DNA of 26,933 nt from CAYTSA01 sp964440345 (lineage in GTDB: Bacteria; Desulfobacterota; Desulfovibrionia; Desulfovibrionales; Desulfovibrionaceae). Position 1 is the stretch's first letter; each line of letters opens with the position of its first letter. The translations under genes were made by a program, and so were the position numbers. Below the pieces are notes generated by a model. That model saw only the letters and a program-made list of their open reading frames with translations, had not been told where the DNA came from and ran no database searches. Below, piece by piece: positions 15,828-24,500 of the stretch. The stretch covers positions 1 through 26,933 of the forward strand of contig CAYTSA010000048.1 of assembly GCA_964440345.1 (NCBI GenBank). The letters run 5' to 3'.

Positions 15828-16052
15828 ATGCGCGTTCGAGAGGACATCGCCTCCTCAGTGGAAAAGGCGCTTGAAACTGTGCTTGACCTTGCAGCAGGCG
15901 GTGAGGACCATCGCACGGACACCATAGAAGAAGTCTTCCTGAATGACGGCCCCACAGAGACTCTGCGCGGGGCGAGACTGATGGCCGGGCTTACCCAGCA
16001 ACAACGGGGCAAGCGCATAGGCGCGGCCAAGAGCCATATCGCGGAAGATGAA
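15828..16052 (+). pseudogene. N-terminal part of an XRE/HTH antitoxin-like regulator
   Basis: The frame from ATG 15828 encodes about 45 residues (REDIASSVEKALETVLDLAAGG...) followed by the first part of an XRE helix-turn-helix, LRGARLMAGLTQQQRGKRIG and AAKSHIAEDE. In antitoxins of this type the next residues complete the DNA-binding domain; here similarity stops at about 16052 and the frame runs on antisense to the gene at 16069. The toxin gene and the C-terminal half are missing. It looks like a remnant of a toxin-antitoxin operon left by a deletion. A second reading as a short functional repressor is less likely. Confidence 0.6.
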
Positions 16053-16068
16053 TTTTTCCATCACTCCG

Positions 16069-16812
16069 CTACTCCAGATACGCCTTGGCGGCCCGGAACA
16101 TGTCTTCGTAGGAAAGCCTGGCTTTCATATCCAAACACATCTGCAGCGAAAGGTCCATCTTGCAACGGGATTCCTGAAGCAGCGTATCCCGGTGCACCCG
16201 CAGCCTTTTGCGGACAAAGGGCTCGTCAAAGCCGTCTATGACCAGGGCCAGCCCTTCAGAAAAAAACGGGGACTGCACCACCTCCACAAAGGGCTGGCAG
16301 GCCATTTTGCCCTCGCGGCGGGTCCAAAGCACGTAAAAAAGCAGCGTCACGATGAGCTTTTCCGGCTTGCGGCTGTGGTGGACGTTGAAATAGGGGGCGT
16401 TTTCAGCTGGTTTATGGGCTACGGAGATGAGTTCCTGCGCCAGATGAAAGGCTTTGGACTCTGTAAGCGGCGGGTTGGAGAACTGGGCTGTCATTTTGGC
16501 CACGGTTTTACGCGGATTCTCAGAACCAGCCATGTCCAGCAGGGCCATGCGCATGAGATCGAACTGCCGGGCCATCCGGGCAGCCAGCCGCTCTTCCCGC
16601 ACCCGGGCCAAGCGCTCCAGCCGGGCGTCGTCCACGCCAGCAGCCGTCAATTCCAGCAAATACGTTACGAACGGCTCCGTGGTATAGCCCGCCTCCTCTT
16701 CCAACATCTTCAGATTGCGGCTTTTCCCCACCAGCTTTTTGAGTGAAAGCCAGTACGCAGCCACTCCTTCCAGAGGTATTTCCAAGATATCGAAATCATG
16801 CCGCCGTTCCAT
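16069..16812 (-). CDS. Unrecognised protein, about 247 residues
   Basis: I do not recognise the family. The protein is soluble, rich in Leu, Arg and Glu, mostly helical, with no signal peptide. The C-terminal part contains SPFFSEGLALVIDGFDEPFVRKRL, which resembles the cytoplasmic segment of MotA-type proteins (F-x-x-GL-x-L-V-x-DG-x-D), but there are no membrane helices on either side, so the resemblance may be chance. The start is uncertain: ATG 16812 (MERRHDFDILEIP) is chosen because the further upstream frame, back to TTG 16983, looks less like coding sequence, and ATG 16863 is another option. None has a ribosome-binding site. It converges with the antitoxin fragment. Confidence 0.6.
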   Translation of the reverse strand: MERRHDFDILEIPLEGVAAYWLSLKKLVGKSRNLKMLEEEAGYTTEPFVTYLLELTAAGVDDARLERLARVREERLAARMARQFDLMRMALLDMAGSENPRKTVAKMTAQFSNPPLTESKAFHLAQELISVAHKPAENAPYFNVHHSRKPEKLIVTLLFYVLWTRREGKMACQPFVEVVQSPFFSEGLALVIDGFDEPFVRKRLRVHRDTLLQESRCKMDLSLQMCLDMKARLSYEDMFRAAKAYLE

Positions 16813-16970
16813 ATACGCATCTGTATACAAGCAGCGCCAGGGTGGCAAGCCGGCATAAGGCATAAAAAAACCGGGACACCGTTCCTTGGGCGTCCGGAAG
16901 AGTCTCTTGCGATATTTGTCTCTCCGGCGATCCGGGTAACAAATGTCCCAGTAATTCCAATTTATTAAGA

Positions 16971-16987
16971 AGCGTTGTCGCAACGCT
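16971..16987. repeat. Perfect 7-bp hairpin AGCGTTG-TCG-CAACGCT
   Basis: The inverted repeat lies between the unrecognised gene and the PH-domain gene, in 181 bases (16984-17164) that otherwise hold nothing I can support. Read on the minus strand it is followed by TCTTAATAAATT, a weak T-rich tail, so it could be a poor intrinsic terminator for the upstream operon, or an operator. Confidence 0.4.
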
Positions 16988-17164
16988 AAAAAGCTTTAAA
17001 CCCCCGGAACGCCGTGCGGCGGTGAGCGAGAACCCTGTTTGTCTACTGGCCCCGCCGTCGCGGAGCCTGTGTATTCCAGTGGTGTTGATTCTCCTGCTGC
17101 ACCAGTCGTCGCGTGCGTCCCAGGTTACTTTTTACATAATCATTGCGGGGAAGCTGGCAAGGGG

Positions 17165-17647
17165 TCAGCCCATGCGGACAAGGTGATTTTTCAGAGACTC
17201 GGCCAAGGCCTCAGGGTCCGGCGTGCTGAAAAGCACCGGCTGGCCGCTGGTTGTGGGAATGTACACGACCCGGCTCATGTCGGTAAGAAACACCAACCCC
17301 CTGTGGCCGGACTTCAATGTAAACCACCCCGCCTTCAAACCCGGCAGATTCGTACCCCTTCCTTTTCGGTGCGGTTTGAGCTGATACTCCGACTCCTGCG
17401 TCAGGTCCACAACCCTTACACCGTCAAGAACTACGTCCTTGCCGTCTATGGTGCGGCTGAACCAGCCGGCGTTGATGCGCACGCCGTCAGCCTGGATCAG
17501 CAAGGTGGCGTGCTTGGCGGAAAAGACAGTGTAGTAGACCAATGACCCTACAGCTATCAGGACCGCTGCAAATACGCCCATGAGCACCCACAGCCATACG
17601 AAAGGCGCGTCCGACGGCGCAAGCGGAAAGACCAGCTCGCCGTTCAT
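17165..17647 (-). CDS. Membrane-anchored bacterial PH-domain protein
   Basis: The 160-residue protein has one membrane segment (about residues 14-37, FVWLWVLMGVFAAVLIAVGS...). It is followed by a beta-rich domain of about 115 residues resembling bacterial PH domains: ATLLIQADGVRINAGWFSRTI, VVDLTQESEYQLKPHRKGRGTNLPG, GWFTLKSGHRGLVFLTD and VVYIPTTSGQPVLFSTPDPEAL. Such domains are common in small membrane proteins of unknown role. The ATG at 17647 follows GAGGAGG at 4-5 bases and is 10 bases after the thioesterase stop, so it is likely the last gene of the four-gene operon starting at 19401. Confidence 0.75.
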   Translation of the reverse strand: MNGELVFPLAPSDAPFVWLWVLMGVFAAVLIAVGSLVYYTVFSAKHATLLIQADGVRINAGWFSRTIDGKDVVLDGVRVVDLTQESEYQLKPHRKGRGTNLPGLKAGWFTLKSGHRGLVFLTDMSRVVYIPTTSGQPVLFSTPDPEALAESLKNHLVRMG

Positions 17648-17657
17648 ACGACCTCCT

Positions 17658-18416
17658 CTAGCGAAGCCGCCAGTGCGAACGGGCCAGAACAAGCTCTGCG
17701 CCGTCTGCAGCGCGGGACAACCTGTGGGCGGCGGCCCAGCCGTCTTCAATGGCGCTTTGAACGGTTACCATGTCGCGATGCCGCGCCTCGGACTTGAAGC
17801 TGATTTCCAGCCTTGCCGGCTCGGCCCTCTCCCACCAGTCATCCGGGGCGGACTCCAGGGCCATCTGGGCCAGCACGGCGTTATTTACATGCCCGTTCAT
17901 GTCCAGGTCGCTGCGGCGTACGGGAAACGATGTTTCTTCTGCTGCAGTTTCCCGGGAGAACCGGATACGGGCCGGCCGAAAGATTTCGCCCCACGCCTCC
18001 GGACCGTCCGGCGGCTCTATGGCGCGCACTTGCGGCGGCATGGACGCCGCCGCACGCTTGGCCACGTCGAGCGCCGCCCATGCGCTGCGGCCGCGCAGAA
18101 CGTCCTCTCCCCGACTGTCAAGAATGTGAAACATCCGAAAGGCGTAATATTTGTTTGACCCAACGGGCCAGGTGCGCACGTCGAGCAATTCATGAGGCCC
18201 AGGATACGCAAGAAACTCCAAGTCCAGGCTGGCGAGCACCCAGGCCAGGTTGTTGTCCAGCAGCCACTTCATGCCCACGCCCAGCTCCATGGCGTGCAGC
18301 GCCGCCGCTTCCTGGCACATATGCGCCAGGCTCAAGGGCGCCGTCTTGCCGCGTTCGTCAACCTCATGCGCCTTTACGGCAACGCGTTGGGAAAAGATTG
18401 CAGCCCGCAAGCTCAC
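17658..18416 (-). CDS. Acyl-ACP thioesterase
   Basis: The roughly 252-residue protein has the double hot-dog layout of bacterial acyl-ACP thioesterases (PF01643). The first domain shows VKAHEVDERGKTAPLSLAHM and WVLASLDLEF...DVRTWPVGSNKYYAFRMF. The second has the catalytic-type segment RRSDLDMNGHVNNAVLAQMALE. It would release free fatty acids from acyl-ACP in the cytoplasm. The start is uncertain: GTG 18416 overlaps the previous stop as GTGA, and GTG 18422 two codons upstream is equally possible. No clear ribosome-binding site is seen, so translation probably depends on the upstream ATC-hydrolase-like gene. Confidence 0.85.
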   Translation of the reverse strand: MSLRAAIFSQRVAVKAHEVDERGKTAPLSLAHMCQEAAALHAMELGVGMKWLLDNNLAWVLASLDLEFLAYPGPHELLDVRTWPVGSNKYYAFRMFHILDSRGEDVLRGRSAWAALDVAKRAAASMPPQVRAIEPPDGPEAWGEIFRPARIRFSRETAAEETSFPVRRSDLDMNGHVNNAVLAQMALESAPDDWWERAEPARLEISFKSEARHRDMVTVQSAIEDGWAAAHRLSRAADGAELVLARSHWRLR

Positions 18417-18874
18417 TCCCACACAAAAGTAAACGGGCAGGAGGCGGCTCCCTCGGCAATGACATGCGGCCGCTCCAGGCGCAGCCGGGGACTATATCCC
18501 TGTCCAAAGGGCTCGTCGCGGCAACAGGAAAGAGCTGGAGCCAGCTCCTGCGGCAGGCCCATCTCCAGATACGCCTCCACATAGCCGCAACGAACCACTG
18601 TAAAGCTCAATTGCGTGTCCGTGAGCTCAAAATCCTCAATGTCCAGCACGCCTTCTCCCCGCCAGCGGTCCACAATCGTGGCAAAGTGAGCCAGGCTCGG
18701 CCCGTTCTCCGCCTGGGCGGCGAATGCTTTTCCCGCCTCTCTGGCGTCAATTTCCGCGGCCAGGCGGACCATGTGCAGGGCTTCATCATCGCCGCGGCGC
18801 TCGCGGACGTTCCGGTACACCCGAGCCAGAGCGGCGGCTTCAATGCGCCGTTGTTCCAACATCGAAATAGGCAT
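18413..18874 (-). CDS. L-2-amino-thiazoline-4-carboxylate hydrolase-like protein
   Basis: The 153-residue protein resembles the ATC hydrolase family (PF14196): helical N-terminus, then FELTDTQLSFTVVRCGYVEAYLEMGLPQELAPALSCCRDEPFGQGYSP and the ending ASCPFTFVW. Family features kept are the R-C-x-Y segment, a Cys before the C-R-D element and the final C-x-F. The founding enzyme opens a thiazoline ring on the way to L-cysteine in Pseudomonas, but most members have no tested function and this one is no closer to it than others. It lies 2 bases after the periplasmic-protein stop and overlaps the thioesterase by GTGA. Confidence 0.65.
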   Translation of the reverse strand: MPISMLEQRRIEAAALARVYRNVRERRGDDEALHMVRLAAEIDAREAGKAFAAQAENGPSLAHFATIVDRWRGEGVLDIEDFELTDTQLSFTVVRCGYVEAYLEMGLPQELAPALSCCRDEPFGQGYSPRLRLERPHVIAEGAASCPFTFVWE

Positions 18875-18876
18875 GG

Positions 18877-19401
18877 CTATTCCATTTCTTTGAGTATCTT
18901 TTGCCGTTCTTCTTCCCAGGCTTTTTGCTCGGCTTCCAGTTCGGACTTGGGCATGTTCCAGTACGCCAGCCCGTCCTCGGTGCGCCGGACCTTGTACTGC
19001 TCTGCGTCATCGTACTTGATTTTGGTTGCGATAATAAGCTCCTTGCCGTCAATGACAGCCCAGGAGCCGTAGAGCTTTATCTTGTCGCCTTCGTTAATGG
19101 GATAGGCCAGATGGTCTCGTCCCACAAAGGCTTTGGGGCCCAGTACGCCAGTGACCAGTTCATTGTCGTCCCGGTCCCGGACCACCACAGCCACCCCATC
19201 GGCCATGCCGTCCATGGGCGCGATGTCCTTGTACTCGACAAAATAGCCTTTGATTTTGTCCATCTCAACGGTGTCGAACAGGGAATCAAACTCGCTGCCT
19301 TGCTCCCAGCCTTTGAGACCGTCGCCGGCAAACGCCAAGCCGGCGCACAGAAATATAGAAACAATACACACAAGCGCGGCTACTCTCAATGAACTCTTCA
19401 T
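18877..19401 (-). CDS. Periplasmic protein of unknown function, OB-fold-like
   Basis: The 174-residue protein has a clear signal peptide (MKSSLRVAALVCIVSIFLCAG, cleavage near AFA-GDG). The mature part contains IKGYFVEYKDIAPMDGMADGVAVVVRD, NELVTGVLGP, GDKIKLYGSWAVIDGKELIIATKIKY and a charged helical tail. The G-D-K-I-x-L-Y-G-S pattern resembles periplasmic OB-fold proteins of the YgiW kind, without a firm match. The ATG at 19401 follows GGAGGAG. It begins a likely four-gene operon (this gene, ATC-hydrolase-like, thioesterase, PH domain) and is separated from rfaE2 by 96 bases. Confidence 0.7.
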   Translation of the reverse strand: MKSSLRVAALVCIVSIFLCAGLAFAGDGLKGWEQGSEFDSLFDTVEMDKIKGYFVEYKDIAPMDGMADGVAVVVRDRDDNELVTGVLGPKAFVGRDHLAYPINEGDKIKLYGSWAVIDGKELIIATKIKYDDAEQYKVRRTEDGLAYWNMPKSELEAEQKAWEEERQKILKEME

Positions 19402-19497
19402 GATGCTCCTCCGTTGGTAACAAGGTAGGGGAAACTCCTATGCAAGGGATCATAAGCTCAACGCGGCTTTCAGTCCACACCTCATATGGAAAAAAAT

Positions 19498-19998
19498 CTA
19501 CCAGGAGCGGATGCGGCGCAGCAGTTCCGTGGTGGAAAAACCCGGCAGCAACGGCAGGCTGTGCACCTCGCCCCCGTTTTTTTGCACCACTTCCCGGCCT
19601 ACAATGCGCTCCATGGCCCAGTCCCCGCCCTTGACCAGCACGTCCGGAACCAGCAAGCTGATGAGCGCGTGGGGCGTGTCCTCCTCGAACCAGGTCACAT
19701 AGTCCACGCTCTCCAGGTGCGCCAGCACAAAGGCCCTGTGTTCCAGAGGATTCACCGGCCGGTCCGGCCCCTTGTTTAACCGCCGCACCGAATCGTCGGT
19801 GTTCAGCCCCGTCACCAGCATGTCGCCCAGCGCCCGGGCCCGGTCCAGCAGGTCCGCGTGCCCGGGATGCAGCAAGTCAAAGCAGCCGTTGGTAAAGACC
19901 ACCTTCTTGCCGGCCCGCAGCTGCGGCAACCGGCGGGCCAGTTCGTCCGGTGCAATGACGCCTGGGTGATTCAGCTCCGGTTTGTTGATCATGCTCAT
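19498..19998 (-). CDS. rfaE2: D-glycero-beta-D-manno-heptose 1-phosphate adenylyltransferase
   Basis: The 166-residue protein is the stand-alone form of the HldE C-terminal domain, which makes ADP-heptose for the lipopolysaccharide core. It has the nucleotidyltransferase motif VFTNGCFDLLHPGHADLL with HPGH, then GLNTDDSVRRLNKGPDRPVNPLEHRA, DYVTWFEEDTP, PDVLVKGGDW and the ending GFSTTELLRRI. The kinase half (RfaE1) is not nearby. The ATG at 19998 overlaps the upstream cysteine-cluster gene as ATGA, so the two are co-translated. With kdsB it shows a heptose- and Kdo-containing inner core. Confidence 0.94.
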   Translation of the reverse strand: MSMINKPELNHPGVIAPDELARRLPQLRAGKKVVFTNGCFDLLHPGHADLLDRARALGDMLVTGLNTDDSVRRLNKGPDRPVNPLEHRAFVLAHLESVDYVTWFEEDTPHALISLLVPDVLVKGGDWAMERIVGREVVQKNGGEVHSLPLLPGFSTTELLRRIRSW

Positions 19999-20765
19999 GC
20001 TTTTGGCTGCAAGCGCTCGGATTTGCCAAAAATAAGCAGCTCCATCCAGTCATAGGCAAAGTCCAAACATGCCTTCTCGTCGCTCAGGATGCGCTCTTGC
20101 TCTTCTTCGCTCAGCTGCAGCCAGCCGAAGACCTTCATGTCCTGCACAAACTGCTGGAACCTGTCCGGCTGGTACAAGGCCAGCAGGCACATATTGGCGT
20201 GGCGCGGGGAAAGGGGCTGACCAGCGGCCTTTTGCCGGGCTATCAACCGCATGTAGCGGTCGTTTTCCCGGTTGTACTCCTGGAGTCCCTGATCCTGCAG
20301 CCACGTGTCCGTGGTCCAGCTGGCCTGCTCGCCGAATCCTTTGCAATGAGCTTCCTGCACCAGGAAAAACTGCTCCTGCACCTCGCCGTTGCCGCCTATG
20401 CGCGAGGCCCGGCCCACAGGATAGGTGCGGCAGGCCCCCGGCCGGTCCGGATAGACCGAACAGCCCTCCTGCCGCACAAAGGGACAGGGCCGGCCGGGCT
20501 TTTCCGTCATGTTCAGGTGCAGCATGGGGAAGCCGGAGTCTGGAAACTGGCTGGCGGCGCAATGTTTGGTTACGCACTCCTCGCTGGAGAGTCCCAGCGC
20601 CCGGCGCAGACGCAACAGGTCGTAGGGCGTCAGCATCAGGTTCAGGTCTGCGCAGCACTCGTTGAAACACTGCACGCCCGGATGGCAGGCAAAGCAAAAA
20701 GACTGGCCGGGCTCAATTTCCGGCAAACTCTCCAGGAATTCCTGGGTTCCGTCGCGTTCTGGCAT
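19995..20765 (-). CDS. YkgJ-family cysteine-cluster protein
   Basis: The 256-residue cytoplasmic protein belongs to the zinc/iron-chelating YkgJ group (PF03692). Cysteines at about residues 24, 27, 33, 37 and 38 (FCFACHPGVQCFNECC), then VTKHC, GRPCPF, QEGCSVYPDRPGACRTYPVG form the metal-binding set seen in the family. The segment LMLTPYDLLRLRRALGLS between the clusters is also typical. Its role is unknown. The ATG at 20765 follows AAGGAG. It overlaps rfaE2 by 4 bases, a link that may be only transcriptional. Confidence 0.85.
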   Translation of the reverse strand: MPERDGTQEFLESLPEIEPGQSFCFACHPGVQCFNECCADLNLMLTPYDLLRLRRALGLSSEECVTKHCAASQFPDSGFPMLHLNMTEKPGRPCPFVRQEGCSVYPDRPGACRTYPVGRASRIGGNGEVQEQFFLVQEAHCKGFGEQASWTTDTWLQDQGLQEYNRENDRYMRLIARQKAAGQPLSPRHANMCLLALYQPDRFQQFVQDMKVFGWLQLSEEEQERILSDEKACLDFAYDWMELLIFGKSERLQPKA

Positions 20766-20820
20766 GCATGCTCCTTGAAAGACTCCTCACCGCAGATGGA
20801 TGCAGCTGCAGTGTATCCTG

Positions 20821-21567
20821 TTATTTTATATACCGATTGATGATCGCCTCGTACTCCCCGGTGTCGCGCAGTCTTGCCACTCCCTTGTTGAAAGCGGCGC
20901 ACACTGCGGGCGAGACGCAGCCCAGAGAAAACCGCGAGGGCTCGAAAATCCTGTGCAACGTCACCGGTTGCGAAGCGTCGGCTCTTTTCACCTGTTTCCG
21001 GAAGTAGTTAAAAATATATTCATCCGTCACTATCACGTCGGTTTCGCCGGCAAACAGTCGGGCCGCCTGCTCCCGCTGGTTGTTCAGCTCCACGTATTCC
21101 AAACTGGCCTTGGCCGCGGACGAAAAGACCGGGCCCAGCACCGCCGGACCGTCCTGGAAGCAGACTACCCGGTATTTTCCCAGATCAGCTATGGAGTCGA
21201 TGGCCAGATTTCTGGACGCCAGCGACACCGCCACGTTGCGGTAGGTGACGTGGGGCTCTGAAAGCACGGCCTGGCCTACATCCATATCTTCGTTCACTGT
21301 CAGGGCCACGTCCACCTTTTCGTTGCGCAGGGCCACAGGCAAGAAGCCGTAGGGCATGTACTTGAGCTGGATGCGATAGCCTGAAAAGAACAAAGCCTTG
21401 CGCACAATGTCCAGCTCTATGCCGGCGTTGTCCTGCACGATGACGTAAGGCGGCAAAGAAGAACCCACCGCAGCCACCAGGGTGAGCGCTCGGGCCTGAC
21501 CCGCCGCGCAGAGCATAAACAACGCACACGCCGCATACAACGTCAGCCTGTATATATTTCGTCTCAT
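20821..21567 (-). CDS. Periplasmic family 3 solute-binding protein
   Basis: The 248-residue protein has a signal peptide (MRRNIYRLTLYAACALFMLCAAG, cleavage near ARA-LTL). It is followed by the two-lobed SBP_bac_3 fold: SSLPPYVIVQDNAGIELDIVRKALFF, LKYMPYGFLPVALRNEKVDVALTVNEDM, IADLGKYRVVCFQDG, RLFAGETDVIVTDEYIF and the ending FNKGVARLRDTGEYEAIINRYI. The ligand could be an amino acid or another small molecule. The ATG at 21567 lies 7 bases after the RND pump stop, and its ribosome-binding site overlaps the last pump codons (CGGAG). No ABC permease is near, so it belongs to the efflux operon. Confidence 0.88.
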   Translation of the reverse strand: MRRNIYRLTLYAACALFMLCAAGQARALTLVAAVGSSLPPYVIVQDNAGIELDIVRKALFFSGYRIQLKYMPYGFLPVALRNEKVDVALTVNEDMDVGQAVLSEPHVTYRNVAVSLASRNLAIDSIADLGKYRVVCFQDGPAVLGPVFSSAAKASLEYVELNNQREQAARLFAGETDVIVTDEYIFNYFRKQVKRADASQPVTLHRIFEPSRFSLGCVSPAVCAAFNKGVARLRDTGEYEAIINRYIK

Positions 21568-21574
21568 TGTCGTG

Positions 21575-24500
21575 CTACTCCGTTTTTCTATACATGGCGT
21601 AATACCCGGTGGGCACAACCACCAGCGTAAACACCGTGGACGCAGCCAGGCCGAAGATGAGCGCCCAGGCCAACCCAGAGAATATGGGATCCAGGGTAAT
21701 GGGCCAGGCGCCCAGCGCCGTGGTCAGCGCCGTGAGCACAATGGGCCGCAGCCGCACCGCACCGCTCTGCAGCACCGCCTCTTTCAGGGACTCGCCCTGC
21801 GCCTGCATGGCCTGGATGAATTCGATGAGCACCAGTGAGTTGCGAATGACAATGCCCCCCAAGGCTATCATGCCGATCATGGACGTGGCTGTAAAGAACA
21901 CAGGGTTTGCCAGACTGCCCACCGGCGGCGCAAAGAACACGTTCAGCAGCCAGAAGCCGGGCATGATCCCCAGCAGGGTCAATGGTATGGCAGTCATGAT
22001 AAGCAACGGCATTGTGTATGAATTGGTCTGCAATATCAACAAAATATATATACCCAGCAAGGCCGCGCCAAAAGCCAGCCCAAGGTCGCGGAACACCCGC
22101 AGGGTTATCTTCCACTCGCCCTCGCCGGCCCACTCAACAGCTGTGCCCGGCGGCAAGGGATCGTCCCGCAGGGCGGCTTGCATGTCCAGAATGGCCTCGC
22201 CCGGCGCACGGCCGGCCATCTCTGCAAATACATAGACCACCCGCTGCAGGTTCTTGTGAAAAATTGGTTGATCAGCTGTGTCTTCCGTAAATGCACCCAG
22301 CTCAGCCAGAGGCGTCAGGTCTCCCTCAGAAGAGCGTAGCGGCATCCTTCCCAGCGCCACAGTGGAAGACCGCAGCTCCAGCGGCAGGATGCAGCGCACT
22401 GGCAGGGGCTGGCGCTCATGAGGCAAGTGCACGTGGGCCGGCACAGCTCCAGACATGGTCAGCCGCAGCGTATCAGCCATGATTCCGGTGTGCACCCCGT
22501 GCAGGGCCGCCTTTTCCTTGTCCGGAATAAACTCCAAGCGCGGATGGTCCACTATGTAGGACTGGTCCAGGTCGCTCACGCCGGGTTCTTCCGCCATCAC
22601 AGACCGCACATGCTCAGCCGCGGCAATGAGTTGTCCGTAGCTTCGGTCAGGGTCTCCGTACACCTCCGCAGTCACCGTGGAGACGACCGGCGGCCCAGGC
22701 GGGGACTCCACAATTTGCAGCGTCGCGCCCAGCTCCCGCGCCAGCTGCTCCAGCTCAGGACGCAACCGCAGCACCAGGCCGTGGCTCTGCATCTTGCGCT
22801 TGTCCTTGGCCGCCAGGTTCACTCGTATGTCCGCCTGCCAGCTGAAGGACCGCAAATAATAGTGACGGACCATGGCGTTAAAATCCATGGCTGAATTCGT
22901 GCCCGAATAAGTCGTGAAATCCGTTACCTCCGGCACGGACCGCAGAAACGACTCGAACCGGCGCACGGCCCGGTCCGTGGCCTCCAGGCTGGTCCCCTCC
23001 GGCATGTCGATGACCAGCTGGAACTCGTTCTTGTTGTCAAAGGGCAGCATTTTTAATGGAACCTGGCGGAAGGCGGCCAGGGACGCCGCGCCAGCCAGCC
23101 CGGCCAGAATGAGCATGACCAGCGCCCAGCGCATGGCCCGGGAACGCAAAAACGGTCCCATCACCGGCCGATAAAGCCGCTCAGCCCAGCCCAGGCGCTG
23201 CGGCCCCGGCTCCAGCTTCTCCGCTGCGTTGACGCTGGCCGCCTTTTTCTGCTTCAGGTTTTTCAGCAGCTGATAGCTGAGCCAGGGCACTATGGTCAGG
23301 GCGCACAGGGTGGAGAACGTCACCGTCAACGGCACGTTGGCCGCCATGGGCGCCATGTACGGGCCCATCATGCCGGTAATGAAAAACATAGGAGTAAAAG
23401 ATATGATGATGGCCAGCGTGGACATGAGCACCGGGGGCAGCACCTCGCGCACGGCAAAGAGCGTCGCGTCCCTGGGCTTGCGCTTGCCGGCCAGGATGTG
23501 CCGCTGAATATTGTCCACATTAGTGATGGGATCGTCCACCACCAGCCCCAAAGACAAAATGAGCGCAAACAGCGTGACCCGGTTGATGGTGAAACCCAGC
23601 AGCATGGAGCTGAACAGAGACAGCGCGAAGCTGACCGGCACGGCCGCAGCCACGATGAGCGCCTCCCGCCAGCCTAGGGTCAGCGCCAGCAACGCCACCA
23701 CCGTGACGATGGCGAAAAAGAGCGAATTGAGCAAGTCGCCGACCTTGGTCTGGGCCGTCTGCCCATAGTCGCGCGTTGTGCGCACCTGCACCCCGTCCGG
23801 AATGACTGTGCGCTCCAGTTCGTCCAGCTTGGCCAGCACCGCCCGGGCCACATTCACAGCGTTGGTTCCCTTTTTCTTGGCCACAGCCAAAGTCACGGCC
23901 GGCAGGCTGGCCCCAGCCTCGGCCTCGCGGCCGTGATCCGCCAGAAAGCGGTCGGAAAAACCTATGCGCGTGTACTGGTCCGCCTCTGCCGGGCCGTCAT
24001 GCACTGTGGCCACGTCCTGCAGATAGACAGGCCGATCCTTGTACACGCCCACCACCAGTTCGCCCACCTCCCGCGGGTCAGTCAAAAAGGAGTCCGAACT
24101 CACAGCTATTTCAGTGTTCAGCGCGTCCATGCTCCCGGCGGTCACGGAAACGTCCGCTCCGGCCAGAGCCCGGGTCACGTCCTGGGCAGTCACGGACAAG
24201 CCGGCCATGCGCTCAGGCCACAGCTCCACCCGCACCTCCCGGGGCCGGCCGCCGATGATGCGCACGCGGGACACGTCCTCCACCTGGGCCAAGCGGTGAA
24301 ACACCTCTTCGCCTATGCGCCGCAGTTCGTGGCCGTCATAGGTATCGCTGTACAGCGTGGCCGTGACGATGGGCACGTCATCCACTTCCACTGGTTTGAC
24401 CACCCAGCCGGCGACCACATCCGGAACCATGTCCGTGTTCATGTTGATGGTGTTGTGCAGCTTGATGAGCGAGTCCTCCCGGTCTTCGCCCACATAGAAC

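Noticed and set aside
17039..17164. Possible gene fragment starting STGPAVAEPVYSS
   Set aside because: There are no recognisable motifs and the frame continues antisense to the PH-domain gene.
17813..19072. Plus-strand open frame of 419 codons
   Set aside because: It runs antisense through three coupled genes and has Arg/Pro-rich low-complexity sequence typical of GC-rich shadows.
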